Source: Amycolatopsis coloradensis
GTDB taxonomy: Bacteria > Actinomycetota > Actinomycetes > Mycobacteriales > Pseudonocardiaceae
NCBI RefSeq assembly: GCF_037997115.1
Contig: NZ_CP150484.1
Location: forward strand, 8,145,403-8,178,658
DNA: 33,256 bases
Reading direction: 5' to 3'
The position numbers and the translations under genes are program-made. Under the pieces are notes generated by a model, which did not search any database, had not been told where the DNA came from, and saw nothing but the letters and a program-made list of their open reading frames with translations. Shown here piece by piece: positions 8,121-15,621 of this stretch (the stretch's first letter is position 1; every line of letters starts with the position of its first letter).

Positions 8121-9215
8121 TCAAGCAGGCTGACGCGGCGCCGCCTGCAACCGGGAAAGGACGTCGGTGAGCCTGCCCGCGGCGACGTCCCATTCCTCCA
8201 GGACGCTGCTCCGCGCGAGCGCCGACGTCCGCAGGGAATGGCGGAGTTCGGCGTCGAGCGACCAGCGCAACAACGCCGCCGCGAGCGCCGAAGGGTTGTT
8301 CGGCGGCACCAGCAGGCCGGGGACGCCGCCGCCGGGCGCCGTGCCGAGCGCGTCGTGCGCGCCGGCGGTATCGGTGGCCACCACAGGGATTCCGCGCGCG
8401 AGCGCCTCGGCGACGACCAGCCCGGACGTGCCGCCGCGAGCGGGCAGGACGAGCAGATCCGCGCCGTCGTAGACCAGGTCGAGGTCGTCCGGCGGCTGGA
8501 TGAGACTGATCCGGGAAGCGAGCCCGAGCCGTTCGACCGTCCAGCGCAGTTCGTCGACGTAGGCGGGATCGTGATGGGTCGCGCCGGCGAACACGCATTT
8601 GAACGCCAGTTCGTCGATCGTCGAAAGCGCGCGGATGAGCACGTCCTGGCCGTGCCGCGCGGTCATGGGCGCGAGACACAGCAGCCGGGACACGCCGTCT
8701 GCCCCGGTGGCGAGCGGGGCCGCGTCCGTGCCGGGTGTCGCGACGTAGACCCGCGTCGGGTCGAGGTCGTGCCGGTCGATCAGCTGGCGCGCGAGCCACG
8801 GCCCGGTGGCGACGATCATCCCCGTCAGCCGCAGGGTCTCCCGTTCGCACGCGTCGAGTTCGGCGGCCTGCGCCGGATCGAGCGCGGGATCGTCGGCGAG
8901 CGGCCGGTGGACCAGGACGGCCAGCCGCAGCCGCCGCGCGTGCGGGACCACGATCTCCGGCACCCCGCAGGCGACCGTGCCGTCGATCAGGACGATGGTG
9001 TCGTCGGGCAGCGCGGCGAGCGAACGGGCCAGCCTCGACCGGGACAGCGGCCCCGGCATCGGCCATTCGCCGGCGATCGGCAGTTCCAGCAGCGGGAGGC
9101 CGGTGGCCGGGAGGTTCTGGCACATCCGGCGGTCGTATTCACCGCTGGTGTCCTCGGTGTCCCCCGGCAGGACGAAGACGACCGGTTCGGTCACGCGGAC
9201 ATTCGAGGTGAACAC
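8121..9215 (-). CDS. GT4-like glycosyltransferase, paralog of the 13157-14224 gene with altered motif
   Basis: GT-B fold glycosyltransferase of 364 residues. The GTG at 9215 follows GGAGGT at six bases. It aligns end to end with the GT4 protein at 13157-14224: shared stretches include YDRR.C, LARSLAALPD, GTVACGVPE, RRLRLAVLVHRPLAD and a common C-terminal layout. The donor-site signature is changed. The basic residue of RKG becomes ARHG, and the first Glu of the EX7E motif becomes Gly (RGGTSGLVVAEALARG against RAETYGMVVTEALAHG). This suggests a different donor or acceptor, or a non-catalytic partner of the paralog. It is close to the pterin-like locus but separated from its operon by the phosphatase and creatininase genes, so a link to the pathway is inference. 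Confidence 0.85.
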   Translation of the reverse strand: MFTSNVRVTEPVVFVLPGDTEDTSGEYDRRMCQNLPATGLPLLELPIAGEWPMPGPLSRSRLARSLAALPDDTIVLIDGTVACGVPEIVVPHARRLRLAVLVHRPLADDPALDPAQAAELDACERETLRLTGMIVATGPWLARQLIDRHDLDPTRVYVATPGTDAAPLATGADGVSRLLCLAPMTARHGQDVLIRALSTIDELAFKCVFAGATHHDPAYVDELRWTVERLGLASRISLIQPPDDLDLVYDGADLLVLPARGGTSGLVVAEALARGIPVVATDTAGAHDALGTAPGGGVPGLLVPPNNPSALAAALLRWSLDAELRHSLRTSALARSSVLEEWDVAAGRLTDVLSRLQAAPRQPA

Positions 9216-9294
9216 GGTTACCTCCAGATGCGGGGCGCCTTATCTGGAGACACGGATACGAAGCCCGTCCGGTTCATTTCCGGCGTGACGAAGT

Positions 9295-10083
9295 TCAGCC
9301 CGCCGCGCGCGCAATCGCGCCGACGATCTCGTCACGCAGCCCGGCACCGACCGCGATGGTGGCCGCCGAACGCACCGTGTGGTCGCCGCCGTCGGTGTCG
9401 ACGACCACTCCCCCGGCCTCCCGTACGAGCAGGACACCTGCCATCGTGTCCCACGGCTGGTTGGAGAGGATGACGCTCGCGTCGAGTTTGCCCTCCGCGA
9501 CCCAGGCCAGGTCGATCGCCGCGGAGCCGAGGAAGCGGACCCGCTGCACGCGGCCGCCGAGTTCGGCGAGCAGCGCCATCCGGACGCGGTTCTTGGCCTC
9601 CGCGCCCTCGCCGACCGCGAAGTCGCCGATACTCACGATCGCGTCCGACAGCTTCGTCGCTTTCGAGGCTTCAAGACGCTCTTCGCCCGCGTACGCGCCT
9701 TGCCCTTCGGCGGCGGTGTAGGTGACGTCGAGGAACGGCAGGGAGATCGCGGCGACAGTGCTCTTGAGACCGTCGACGAGCCCGAGCGAAACGCCGCACA
9801 GCGGGATGCCGCGCGCGAAGTTCGCCGTGCCGTCGACCGGGTCGAGCGCCCACCAGAGGTCCTTGTCGCCCTGATGGCCGCGTTCCTCGCCGAGGATGCC
9901 GATCTCCGGCGTCTCGCGGGCGAGGAATTCGCGGACGGCGTCCTCGACGGCGAGGTCGACGTCGGTCACCATATCGCGATCGCCTTTGGCGGCAACGGAA
10001 AACGACGTCATCGAGCGGATGATCCCGGTCGCCTTGGCGACGGCCTCGCGGGCCACGGACAACAATGCGGCGTGGTCGGTCAT
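9295..10083 (-). CDS. Inositol monophosphatase-family phosphatase
   Basis: Magnesium-dependent small-molecule phosphatase of 262 residues. Family motifs are present in order: VTDVDLAVE, ILGEERG (metal Glu), WALDPVDGTANFARGIP (DPVDGT metal-binding core) and QPWDTMAGVLLVREAGG near the C-terminus (WDxxAG). The ATG at 10083 is used because MTDHAALLSVAREA begins the family's first helix. The frame is open further upstream but unconserved. That ATG directly abuts the ATG of the divergent creatininase gene (CATATG), so one or both mRNAs are probably leaderless. Candidate roles are inositol or nucleotide phosphates. Here it could dephosphorylate an intermediate of the neighbouring pathway, which is inference only. 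Confidence 0.88.
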   Translation of the reverse strand: MTDHAALLSVAREAVAKATGIIRSMTSFSVAAKGDRDMVTDVDLAVEDAVREFLARETPEIGILGEERGHQGDKDLWWALDPVDGTANFARGIPLCGVSLGLVDGLKSTVAAISLPFLDVTYTAAEGQGAYAGEERLEASKATKLSDAIVSIGDFAVGEGAEAKNRVRMALLAELGGRVQRVRFLGSAAIDLAWVAEGKLDASVILSNQPWDTMAGVLLVREAGGVVVDTDGGDHTVRSAATIAVGAGLRDEIVGAIARAAG

Positions 10084-10797
10084 ATGGGTACCGTAGCCGG
10101 AATGGACCTGTTCCCGACGGCCACGACGGCCGACGAGCGCATCCGCGGCGCCGAGGTCGCGGTGCTGCCCGTCGGCAGTTTCGAACAGCACGGAGCGCAC
10201 CTCCCGCTCGCCACCGACGCCCTGATCGCGACGACGATCGCCGGCGCCCTCGCCGCGGCGTACCCGGTGCTGAGGCTCCCGCCGATCACGATCGGTTGCT
10301 CACACGAACACGCGGACTGGACGGGCACGGTCAGTATTTCGGCCGCGACCCTGTACGCCGTGGTGAACGACGTCGCGGCCTCCCTGCGCCGTTCCGGCGT
10401 ACCGAAACTGGTGCTGGTGAACGCGCACGGCGGCAACTACGTCCTGTCCAACGTGGTCCAGGAGTCGACGTCGCCGATGGCGCTCTTCCCCGGCGTCGAG
10501 GGCTGGCAGGCGGCGCACGACGCGGCCGGGCTGGAGACGTCGCTGGACAGCGACATGCACGCCGGGGAACTGGAGACCTCCCTTCTGCTGCACGCGCACC
10601 CATCGCTGGTCCGGCCCGGTTTCACCGAGGCGGATCACCTCGCCGACGACAGGCGGCACCTGCTGACGGTGGGCCTGCGCCCGTATTCGGATTCCGGGGT
10701 GGTCGGGCGGCCTTCGCGGGCGACGGCGGAGAAGGGACGGCTGGTGCTGGAGTCACTGGTGGAGAACTTCAGGGACACCCTGGCCGCGCTCAGCTGA
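10084..10797 (+). CDS. Creatininase-family amidohydrolase, candidate FAPy deformylase (ArfB-like role)
   Basis: Metal-dependent amidohydrolase of 237 residues. Creatininase-fold ligand motifs are intact: LPVGSFEQHGAHLPLATD at residues 28-45 (Glu34, His36, Asp45), NAHGGN at 113-118 and DMHAGELETS further on. It is not a creatininase by context. The archaeal formamide hydrolase ArfB, which removes formyl from FAPy made by GTP cyclohydrolase III, is in this family. Here the gene ends 45 bases inside the 3' end of a cyclohydrolase predicted to make FAPy. I infer the same step. The start is ATG 10084 or ATG 10102; the first directly abuts the divergent phosphatase start. Mycofactocin peptidase MftE is a family alternative, but no mycofactocin genes are present. 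Confidence 0.85.
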   Translation: MGTVAGMDLFPTATTADERIRGAEVAVLPVGSFEQHGAHLPLATDALIATTIAGALAAAYPVLRLPPITIGCSHEHADWTGTVSISAATLYAVVNDVAASLRRSGVPKLVLVNAHGGNYVLSNVVQESTSPMALFPGVEGWQAAHDAAGLETSLDSDMHAGELETSLLLHAHPSLVRPGFTEADHLADDRRHLLTVGLRPYSDSGVVGRPSRATAEKGRLVLESLVENFRDTLAALS

Positions 10798-12345
10798 CTC
10801 GATCATGTCCAGATGCGGCAGGAAGTGGTGCATCCGCTCCTGTTTCGTCCGCAGGTACCGCAGGTTCTCGTCGTTCGGCGTGACCAGCAGCGGCACCCGC
10901 TCGCTGATCCGCACCCCGTGCTGTTTCAGCTGGTCGACCTTCTCCGGGTTGTTGGACAGCAGCCGCACCGACCGCACCCCGAGGTCGTTCAGGATCTCCG
11001 CCGCGGCACGGTAGTCGCGCGCGTCCACCGGCAGCCCCAGCGCGATGTTCGCCTCGACGGTGTCAAGACCTTCGTCCTGCAGCCGCATCGCCTTCAGCTT
11101 CGCGAGCAGGCCGATTCCGCGTCCTTCGTGGCCGTGGGCGTACACGAGGATTCCGGCCCCCTCGTCGACGATCGCTTGCAGCGCGGCGGCCAGCTGATCG
11201 CCGCATTCGCAGTGCATCGAGCTGAAGACGTCTCCGGTGAGACATTCCGAATGGACCCGCGCCAGCGCGCCGAAGGTCGCGACGTCGCCGTGCACCAGCG
11301 CCATCTGTTCGGTGCCGTCTGCGTCCAGGTACCCATACGCGCGGAAGACGCCGTATCGGGTGGGCAGTCTGGTCTCCACGACCCTCTCGACGGTCATCGG
11401 GTTTCTCCTGTCTGTTCGGTGACTCCTGACAGAACGCACGAGCAGGACGCCCGCACCGGGAAGGCTGGAGAAGAGCGCGAGCACGCCGTAGACGACGGCC
11501 ACGGTGACGCCCTGCGCCGAACCGAGCCCCGCCGCGCCGAACAGCAGCGCGCAAACCCCTTCGCGCGGGCCCCAGCCGCCGATGTTCAGCGGCAGGCCCA
11601 TCGCGAGCAGGGCGAGGATCATCAACGGCAGCAGGTCGCCGACCGGCGCGGTGATCCCGGCCACGCGCGCGGCGACGACGAACAGCGCGAGATGCCCGGC
11701 CAGGGTGGCGGCCGAAAGCAGGCTCACACCGGGCCAGGTCTCCTTGGCCAGCAGACCGAGCCGGACGTCGGCGAGGCTGACGGCGAACCCGCGGCGCCAT
11801 TTCGATCCACTGTGGATCCACCGCTTTCCGGCCGTCATCCCGGTGACGATCAGTGTGAGGGCCAGTGCGACCACCACTATCCCGGCGCCCGTGACGACTC
11901 CATCGATGGGCGAAGGCACCACGGAAGGCGCGCTCAGCACGACGGCGACCGAAGCGCCGACGACCGCGATCTGCCCGGCGGTGCGCTCCAGCACCACCGC
12001 GCGGACGCCGCGCGGGACGTCACCGGCTTCGCGGCCGTGCCGCACGGCCCGGTTGACGTCGCCGAGGACGCCCGCGGGCAGGACACCGTTGAGGAACAAC
12101 GCGCGGTAGTACTCGCCGACCGCGCTCGGCAGCGACAACCGCAGACTGAGCCGCCGCGCGACCAGGCACCAGCGCCAGGCACTGAAAACCGTGGTGGCGA
12201 AACCGATCCCGAGCGCGGCGGCGATCCCGACGGCGTCGACCTCGCGCAGCCCGGCCAGGAACGCACCCGTGCCCAGTTGCCAGACGAGCGCTCCGAGGAT
12301 GCCGAGCGCGCCGAGCATCCGAAGCCACGGCCAGCACCGGTTCAC
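10753..12345 (-). CDS. ribA: Fusion of LPG-synthase-like membrane domain with GTP cyclohydrolase II (RibA)
   Basis: One uninterrupted frame of 530 codons. Residues 1 to about 300 form a multi-pass membrane domain of the lysylphosphatidylglycerol synthase/UPF0104 flippase-like type (motif PLNIGGWGPREGV near 245-260). A basic linker (VRSVRSHRTDRRNP) joins it to a complete GTP cyclohydrolase II from residue 317. That domain has zinc ligands Cys52, 63 and 65 (domain numbering; HSECLTGD, HCECG), then GHEGRGIGL and DTVEAN. At domain residue 104 Met (codon 11086-11088) stands where E. coli has Tyr105, suggesting FAPy rather than APy as product. An AGGAGA site before the ATG at 11397 would allow RibA (214 residues) to be made separately. 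The GTG start at 12345 overlaps the methyltransferase stop. The 3' end overlaps the convergent creatininase gene. Confidence 0.85.
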   Translation of the reverse strand: MNRCWPWLRMLGALGILGALVWQLGTGAFLAGLREVDAVGIAAALGIGFATTVFSAWRWCLVARRLSLRLSLPSAVGEYYRALFLNGVLPAGVLGDVNRAVRHGREAGDVPRGVRAVVLERTAGQIAVVGASVAVVLSAPSVVPSPIDGVVTGAGIVVVALALTLIVTGMTAGKRWIHSGSKWRRGFAVSLADVRLGLLAKETWPGVSLLSAATLAGHLALFVVAARVAGITAPVGDLLPLMILALLAMGLPLNIGGWGPREGVCALLFGAAGLGSAQGVTVAVVYGVLALFSSLPGAGVLLVRSVRSHRTDRRNPMTVERVVETRLPTRYGVFRAYGYLDADGTEQMALVHGDVATFGALARVHSECLTGDVFSSMHCECGDQLAAALQAIVDEGAGILVYAHGHEGRGIGLLAKLKAMRLQDEGLDTVEANIALGLPVDARDYRAAAEILNDLGVRSVRLLSNNPEKVDQLKQHGVRISERVPLLVTPNDENLRYLRTKQERMHHFLPHLDMIESAERGQGVPEVLHQ

Positions 12346-13160
12346 GCGGGCACCATCAGGAGGTCTTCGTGCTGGATCACCGCGTTTAGCTCGCCCGCCG
12401 CGCACTGCGCGAGCCGCCACCGCAGGTAGGCGTCCCCGTCCGGCGCCAGCTCCGGCCGCTGCTCGCAGGCGGCGCCGACCCAGCCGGTGAGCCATTCCGC
12501 GGTCAGCGCGGCCTGGTCGGCCCCGAGCCGCCACGGGCTGGGAGCGCGCCGCACGGTGGCGCCGAGCCGTTCGAAGACGCCGAACGCGACGTCCACCGCG
12601 TCCGGTCCGAGCAGCCACCGGCCGTCGGTCACCCGGCGTTGGTGCGCGTTGAAGGCGTCGGAGATCTCGATGTCGAACTTGTCCTTGGGCGACAGCACCA
12701 CCCGGCCCGAAACGCTCAACGTGAACAGGACCGCGCAGCCCGCTTCGACGCAGGCCTCCGCCAGCCGGGACATCTCATCGGCGGTGAGCAGGTCGAGCAG
12801 CGCCGACGCCGCCACGAGCGAGGTCCCGGCGAGGTCCTCCGCACGTAACTCGGTGATGTCACGCTGTTCGGTGACGACGGTGACCTCGCTTCCGTCCAAA
12901 GCGTGTTCCGGACGGCTGGTACGCGACAGCGCGTGGGTGAGCAGGTCGGCGTCGCGGTCGTGCAGGATCCAGCGCTGGCGGCCGGGCAGCCGCACCGCCA
13001 GCCAGCGGCCGAGCGAACCGGTGCCACAACCCAGATCCCGGATGACGACCTCGTCCCGCCCGCGCAGGAACGCGCGCACCGGTTCGATCAGCTCGGTCGC
13101 GCGGGCGGCGGCGTCGGCGTCCTCACGCAACTGGAGCCAGCTGGGGGCGTACTTGGTCAT
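12342..13160 (-). CDS. SAM-dependent class I methyltransferase
   Basis: Soluble methyltransferase-fold protein of 272 residues. Motif I, which binds S-adenosylmethionine, reads IRDLGCGTGSLGRWL near residues 40-55, followed by the acidic strand end LHDRDADLL. The later SLVAASALLDLLTADEM region is in the position of motif IV. The ATG at 13160 overlaps the glycosyltransferase stop by four bases (ATGA), and its own stop overlaps the next GTG, so all three are translationally coupled. The acceptor is unknown. Position in the operon suggests it methylates the pterin-like or pyrimidine-derived product, or its sugar. No cobalamin or iron-sulfur domain is present. Confidence 0.85.
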   Translation of the reverse strand: MTKYAPSWLQLREDADAAARATELIEPVRAFLRGRDEVVIRDLGCGTGSLGRWLAVRLPGRQRWILHDRDADLLTHALSRTSRPEHALDGSEVTVVTEQRDITELRAEDLAGTSLVAASALLDLLTADEMSRLAEACVEAGCAVLFTLSVSGRVVLSPKDKFDIEISDAFNAHQRRVTDGRWLLGPDAVDVAFGVFERLGATVRRAPSPWRLGADQAALTAEWLTGWVGAACEQRPELAPDGDAYLRWRLAQCAAGELNAVIQHEDLLMVPA

Positions 13161-14224
13161 GCCGCCGTCCTTTCGCGCAGCAGAACGGCGGCGACACCGC
13201 GGGCCGTCTCGTCCCACTCCGTCAGCGTCTCGCGGCGAAGGCGGGCGGAGGCGCGAAGGCGATCACGCAGTTCAGGTTCGGTGAGCCAGCGGCGAAGGGC
13301 CGTGGCCAGCGCGTTGACGTCCTCACCGGGGACAAGCATGCCGGGCACGCTGCCGTCGGATGCCTGGCCGAGGGTGCCCGGCAGCGCGTCGACGGCGGTC
13401 GTCAGCACGGGAACGCCATGTGCGAGCGCCTCGGTGACGACCATCCCGTAGGTCTCCGCGCGCGACGGCAGCACGAGAAGGTCTGCGGCCGCGTACGTCG
13501 CTTCGAGTGCTTCGCCGGATCGCGGGCCGGCGAGGGTGAACCGATCGCCGAGCGTGTGTCGCCGCAGGCGTTCGACGTAGCGGGTCTCGCGAGGAATGGC
13601 GCCGACGCACTCACAGGTCCACGGGAACTCTTTGAGCGACTTCAACGCGTCCGCGAGCAGGCCCTGTCCCTTGCGCGGCGTCACGTTGGCGACGCAGACC
13701 AGCCGCGTCCCGTCAAGACTCCCGAAAGCGACTTCGGCCTTGTCCACCCCGGGCGGCACCACGTGCACGCGATGCGGGGCGAGGTCGTGGTGCTCGATCA
13801 GCCGTCGCGCGGCCCAAGCGCTGGTCACGACCACGGCCTCTACCGCGGTGAGCGTCTCCCGCTCCAGCCGGTCCAGCTCGGCGGCGAGCGAAGGCGACAG
13901 TCCCGTCTCGTCGGCCAGCGGGAGATGCACCAGCACCGCGATCGACAGCCGCCGCGCGGACGGCCCGATCACCTCCGGCACCCCGCAAGCGACCAGCCCG
14001 TCGAGCAGGACGGCCGAACCGTCGGGCAGTGCGGCGAGTTTGCGCGCCAGCGCCGTGCGCGCCTCGGTGCCGGGCCGCGGCCAGTTCCCGCGCACGGCGA
14101 TCTCGTGGACCTCCACGCCCATCGCGGCGAGGCCGTCGCACAGCCGCCGGTCGTAGACGTTGCCGCCGCTGGGCGCGCCCACGTCGTCGATGTCGTTGGG
14201 CAGGACGACGTGGAGGCCGGTCAC
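13157..14224 (-). CDS. GT4-family glycosyltransferase
   Basis: GT-B fold retaining glycosyltransferase of 355 residues with the full donor-site signature. The basic loop is NVTPRKGQGLL, and the EX7E motif is RAETYGMVVTEALAHGVPVL near residues 255-275. The N-terminal HVVLPNDIDD begins the first Rossmann fold. The GTG start at 14224 overlaps the T-fold gene stop by four bases, and its stop overlaps the methyltransferase ATG. The donor is a nucleotide sugar that cannot be named from sequence. Tight coupling to a PTPS-like gene, a methyltransferase and GTP cyclohydrolase suggests it glycosylates a pterin- or pyrimidine-like aglycone. A paralog with altered catalytic signature is at 8121-9215. Confidence 0.88.
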   Translation of the reverse strand: MTGLHVVLPNDIDDVGAPSGGNVYDRRLCDGLAAMGVEVHEIAVRGNWPRPGTEARTALARKLAALPDGSAVLLDGLVACGVPEVIGPSARRLSIAVLVHLPLADETGLSPSLAAELDRLERETLTAVEAVVVTSAWAARRLIEHHDLAPHRVHVVPPGVDKAEVAFGSLDGTRLVCVANVTPRKGQGLLADALKSLKEFPWTCECVGAIPRETRYVERLRRHTLGDRFTLAGPRSGEALEATYAAADLLVLPSRAETYGMVVTEALAHGVPVLTTAVDALPGTLGQASDGSVPGMLVPGEDVNALATALRRWLTEPELRDRLRASARLRRETLTEWDETARGVAAVLLRERTAA

Positions 14225-14619
14225 AGCGCACGCTCGTAACTCGCCCAGGCGACGTGGGATTCGTGCAGCGAGACGGTGAGCCCCTCGAGTCCGCGTGCCC
14301 CCTCGCCGAGCGCTCCGGTGTGGACCCGGTCGGCGAGCCTGTCCGCGATGACCTTGGCGAGGAACTCGGTCGAGGTGTTGATCCCGGCGAACTCGGGCAC
14401 GTCGTCGAGGTTGCGGTAGTTCAGGTCGGCGAGCACCGCTTTGAACTCTTCGGTCGCCTTGCCGATGTCGACGACGATGTTGTCGGCGTCCAGTTCGGAC
14501 CGGCGGAACGTCGCGTCCACCAGGAAGGTCGCCCCGTGCAGCCGCTGCGCGGGGCCGAAGACCTCGCCTCGGAAGCTGTGGGCGACCATGACGTGGTCGC
14601 GGACGGTGATACTGAACAA
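14221..14619 (-). CDS. PTPS/QueD-like T-fold protein lacking zinc and catalytic residues
   Basis: T-fold protein of 132 residues, similar in length to QueD/6-pyruvoyltetrahydropterin synthase. The first zinc His is present (VAHSF, His14). The CGRLHGH motif reads AQRLHGA: the catalytic Cys is Ala24, His28 is kept, and the third zinc ligand is Ala30. The Asp-His of the triad (LDHHYLND in QueD) is LNYRNLDD. The pterin-anchoring Glu is kept (LHESH, Glu120). It should therefore bind a pterin-like ring without doing the PTPS reaction. From memory, the S. coelicolor homologue SCO6650 was described in these terms. The TTG at 14619 follows GGGAGG by four bases. The stop overlaps the glycosyltransferase GTG, and 21 bases separate it from the upstream dehydrogenase. 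Confidence 0.85.
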   Translation of the reverse strand: MFSITVRDHVMVAHSFRGEVFGPAQRLHGATFLVDATFRRSELDADNIVVDIGKATEEFKAVLADLNYRNLDDVPEFAGINTSTEFLAKVIADRLADRVHTGALGEGARGLEGLTVSLHESHVAWASYERAL

Positions 14620-14640
14620 CGGACCTCCCGGATCGAGCCC

Positions 14641-15621
14641 TTAACGCGTGTCCTCCATCTGATAGGTCACACGGAGGCAGAGCGTTCCTGGTTCATTCGC
14701 GGCCAGACGCGGCAAGACGTCCGGTAGTTGATGGAACAGACAGTGCCCGCTGACCAGCACTTCGAATCCTGGATCGGCCAGAAGGCGCAAGGCGAGCGCC
14801 AAGCGGTCGGCGTAGCTCCGGTTCAGCCGCCGGGACGGCGAGACCATGCCGACCTGGCTGCTGCGGATCGTCAGCCGCCGCGAATGGAAGTTCTCGCCGA
14901 GCGGGACACTGACGCGGCGGTCGCCGTACCAGCTCAGCTCGATGACCTCGCCCTCCGGCGCGAGCAGCTCCAGTGATCGCGCGAGCCCCGCCTCGCTCGC
15001 GCTGGCGTGCACGACGAGGTCGCAGTCACCCAGCGCGTCCTCCGGTGTCGAGAAGTCGACACCGAGCGCCTTCGCGATCTTCGCGCGCTCCGGGTCGACG
15101 TCGATCAGCTGGACCCTCGTCGCCGGGAAACCGGCCAGCAGTTTCGCGACACTGCTTCCCACCATCCCGGCGCCGACCACGGCGATCCGGTCGCCGAGTT
15201 TCGGCGACGCGTCCCAGACGGCGTTGACCGCGGTCTCGATCGTTCCCGCGAGGATCGCGCGCTCCGGCGGCACCCCGGGCGGCACCGCCGTGACGGCCGA
15301 CGCCGGGACGACGTAACGCGTCTGGTGCGGGTAGAGGCAGAAGACGACCTGCCCGACCAGGTCTTCCGGACCACGTTCGACCACGCCGACATTGAGGTAT
15401 CCGTACTTCACGGGACCCGGGAAGTCGCCCTCCTGGAACGGCGCGCGCATGGCCGCGCGTTGACTCGGCGGGACCTCGCCGCGGAAGACGAGCGTCTCGG
15501 TGCCCCGGCTCACGCCCGTGTACAGGGTGCGGACCAGCACTTCGCCGTCGCCGACCGGAGGGAGCGAGACCGGCCTGAGCTCACCGTCACCGGAACCACT
15601 GAACCAGAAGGCGCGTTCCAT
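14641..15621 (-). CDS. MDR-family dehydrogenase, BchC-like, lacking canonical zinc Cys
   Basis: Medium-chain dehydrogenase/reductase of 326 residues and first gene of the operon. The N-terminal catalytic domain has YTGVSRGTETLVFRG, where classical zinc alcohol dehydrogenases have GxCGTD. The zinc-ligand Cys is replaced by Ser, as in BchC-type enzymes. The Rossmann motif is VVGAGMVGSSVAKLL near residues 155-170, followed by LIDVDPERA, whose Asp favours NAD. HASASEAGLARSLELLAPEGEVIELSW is typical of the family. It probably oxidises or reduces a hydroxyl or carbonyl on the pathway intermediate; the direction is unknown. Its ATG is 61 bases from a divergent CDP-alcohol phosphotransferase gene, so the two may be co-regulated. 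Confidence 0.83.
   Translation of the reverse strand: MERAFWFSGSGDGELRPVSLPPVGDGEVLVRTLYTGVSRGTETLVFRGEVPPSQRAAMRAPFQEGDFPGPVKYGYLNVGVVERGPEDLVGQVVFCLYPHQTRYVVPASAVTAVPPGVPPERAILAGTIETAVNAVWDASPKLGDRIAVVGAGMVGSSVAKLLAGFPATRVQLIDVDPERAKIAKALGVDFSTPEDALGDCDLVVHASASEAGLARSLELLAPEGEVIELSWYGDRRVSVPLGENFHSRRLTIRSSQVGMVSPSRRLNRSYADRLALALRLLADPGFEVLVSGHCLFHQLPDVLPRLAANEPGTLCLRVTYQMEDTR

Noticed and set aside
10084..10797. Creatininase-family gene as mycofactocin peptidase MftE
   Set aside because: No mycofactocin precursor, radical SAM or glycosyltransferase set of that system is nearby. The cyclohydrolase context suggests a different role.
10813..12429. 538-codon plus-strand frame opposite the membrane-RibA fusion
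   Set aside because: Antisense shadow; the composition is Gln/Arg/Asp-rich without motifs.
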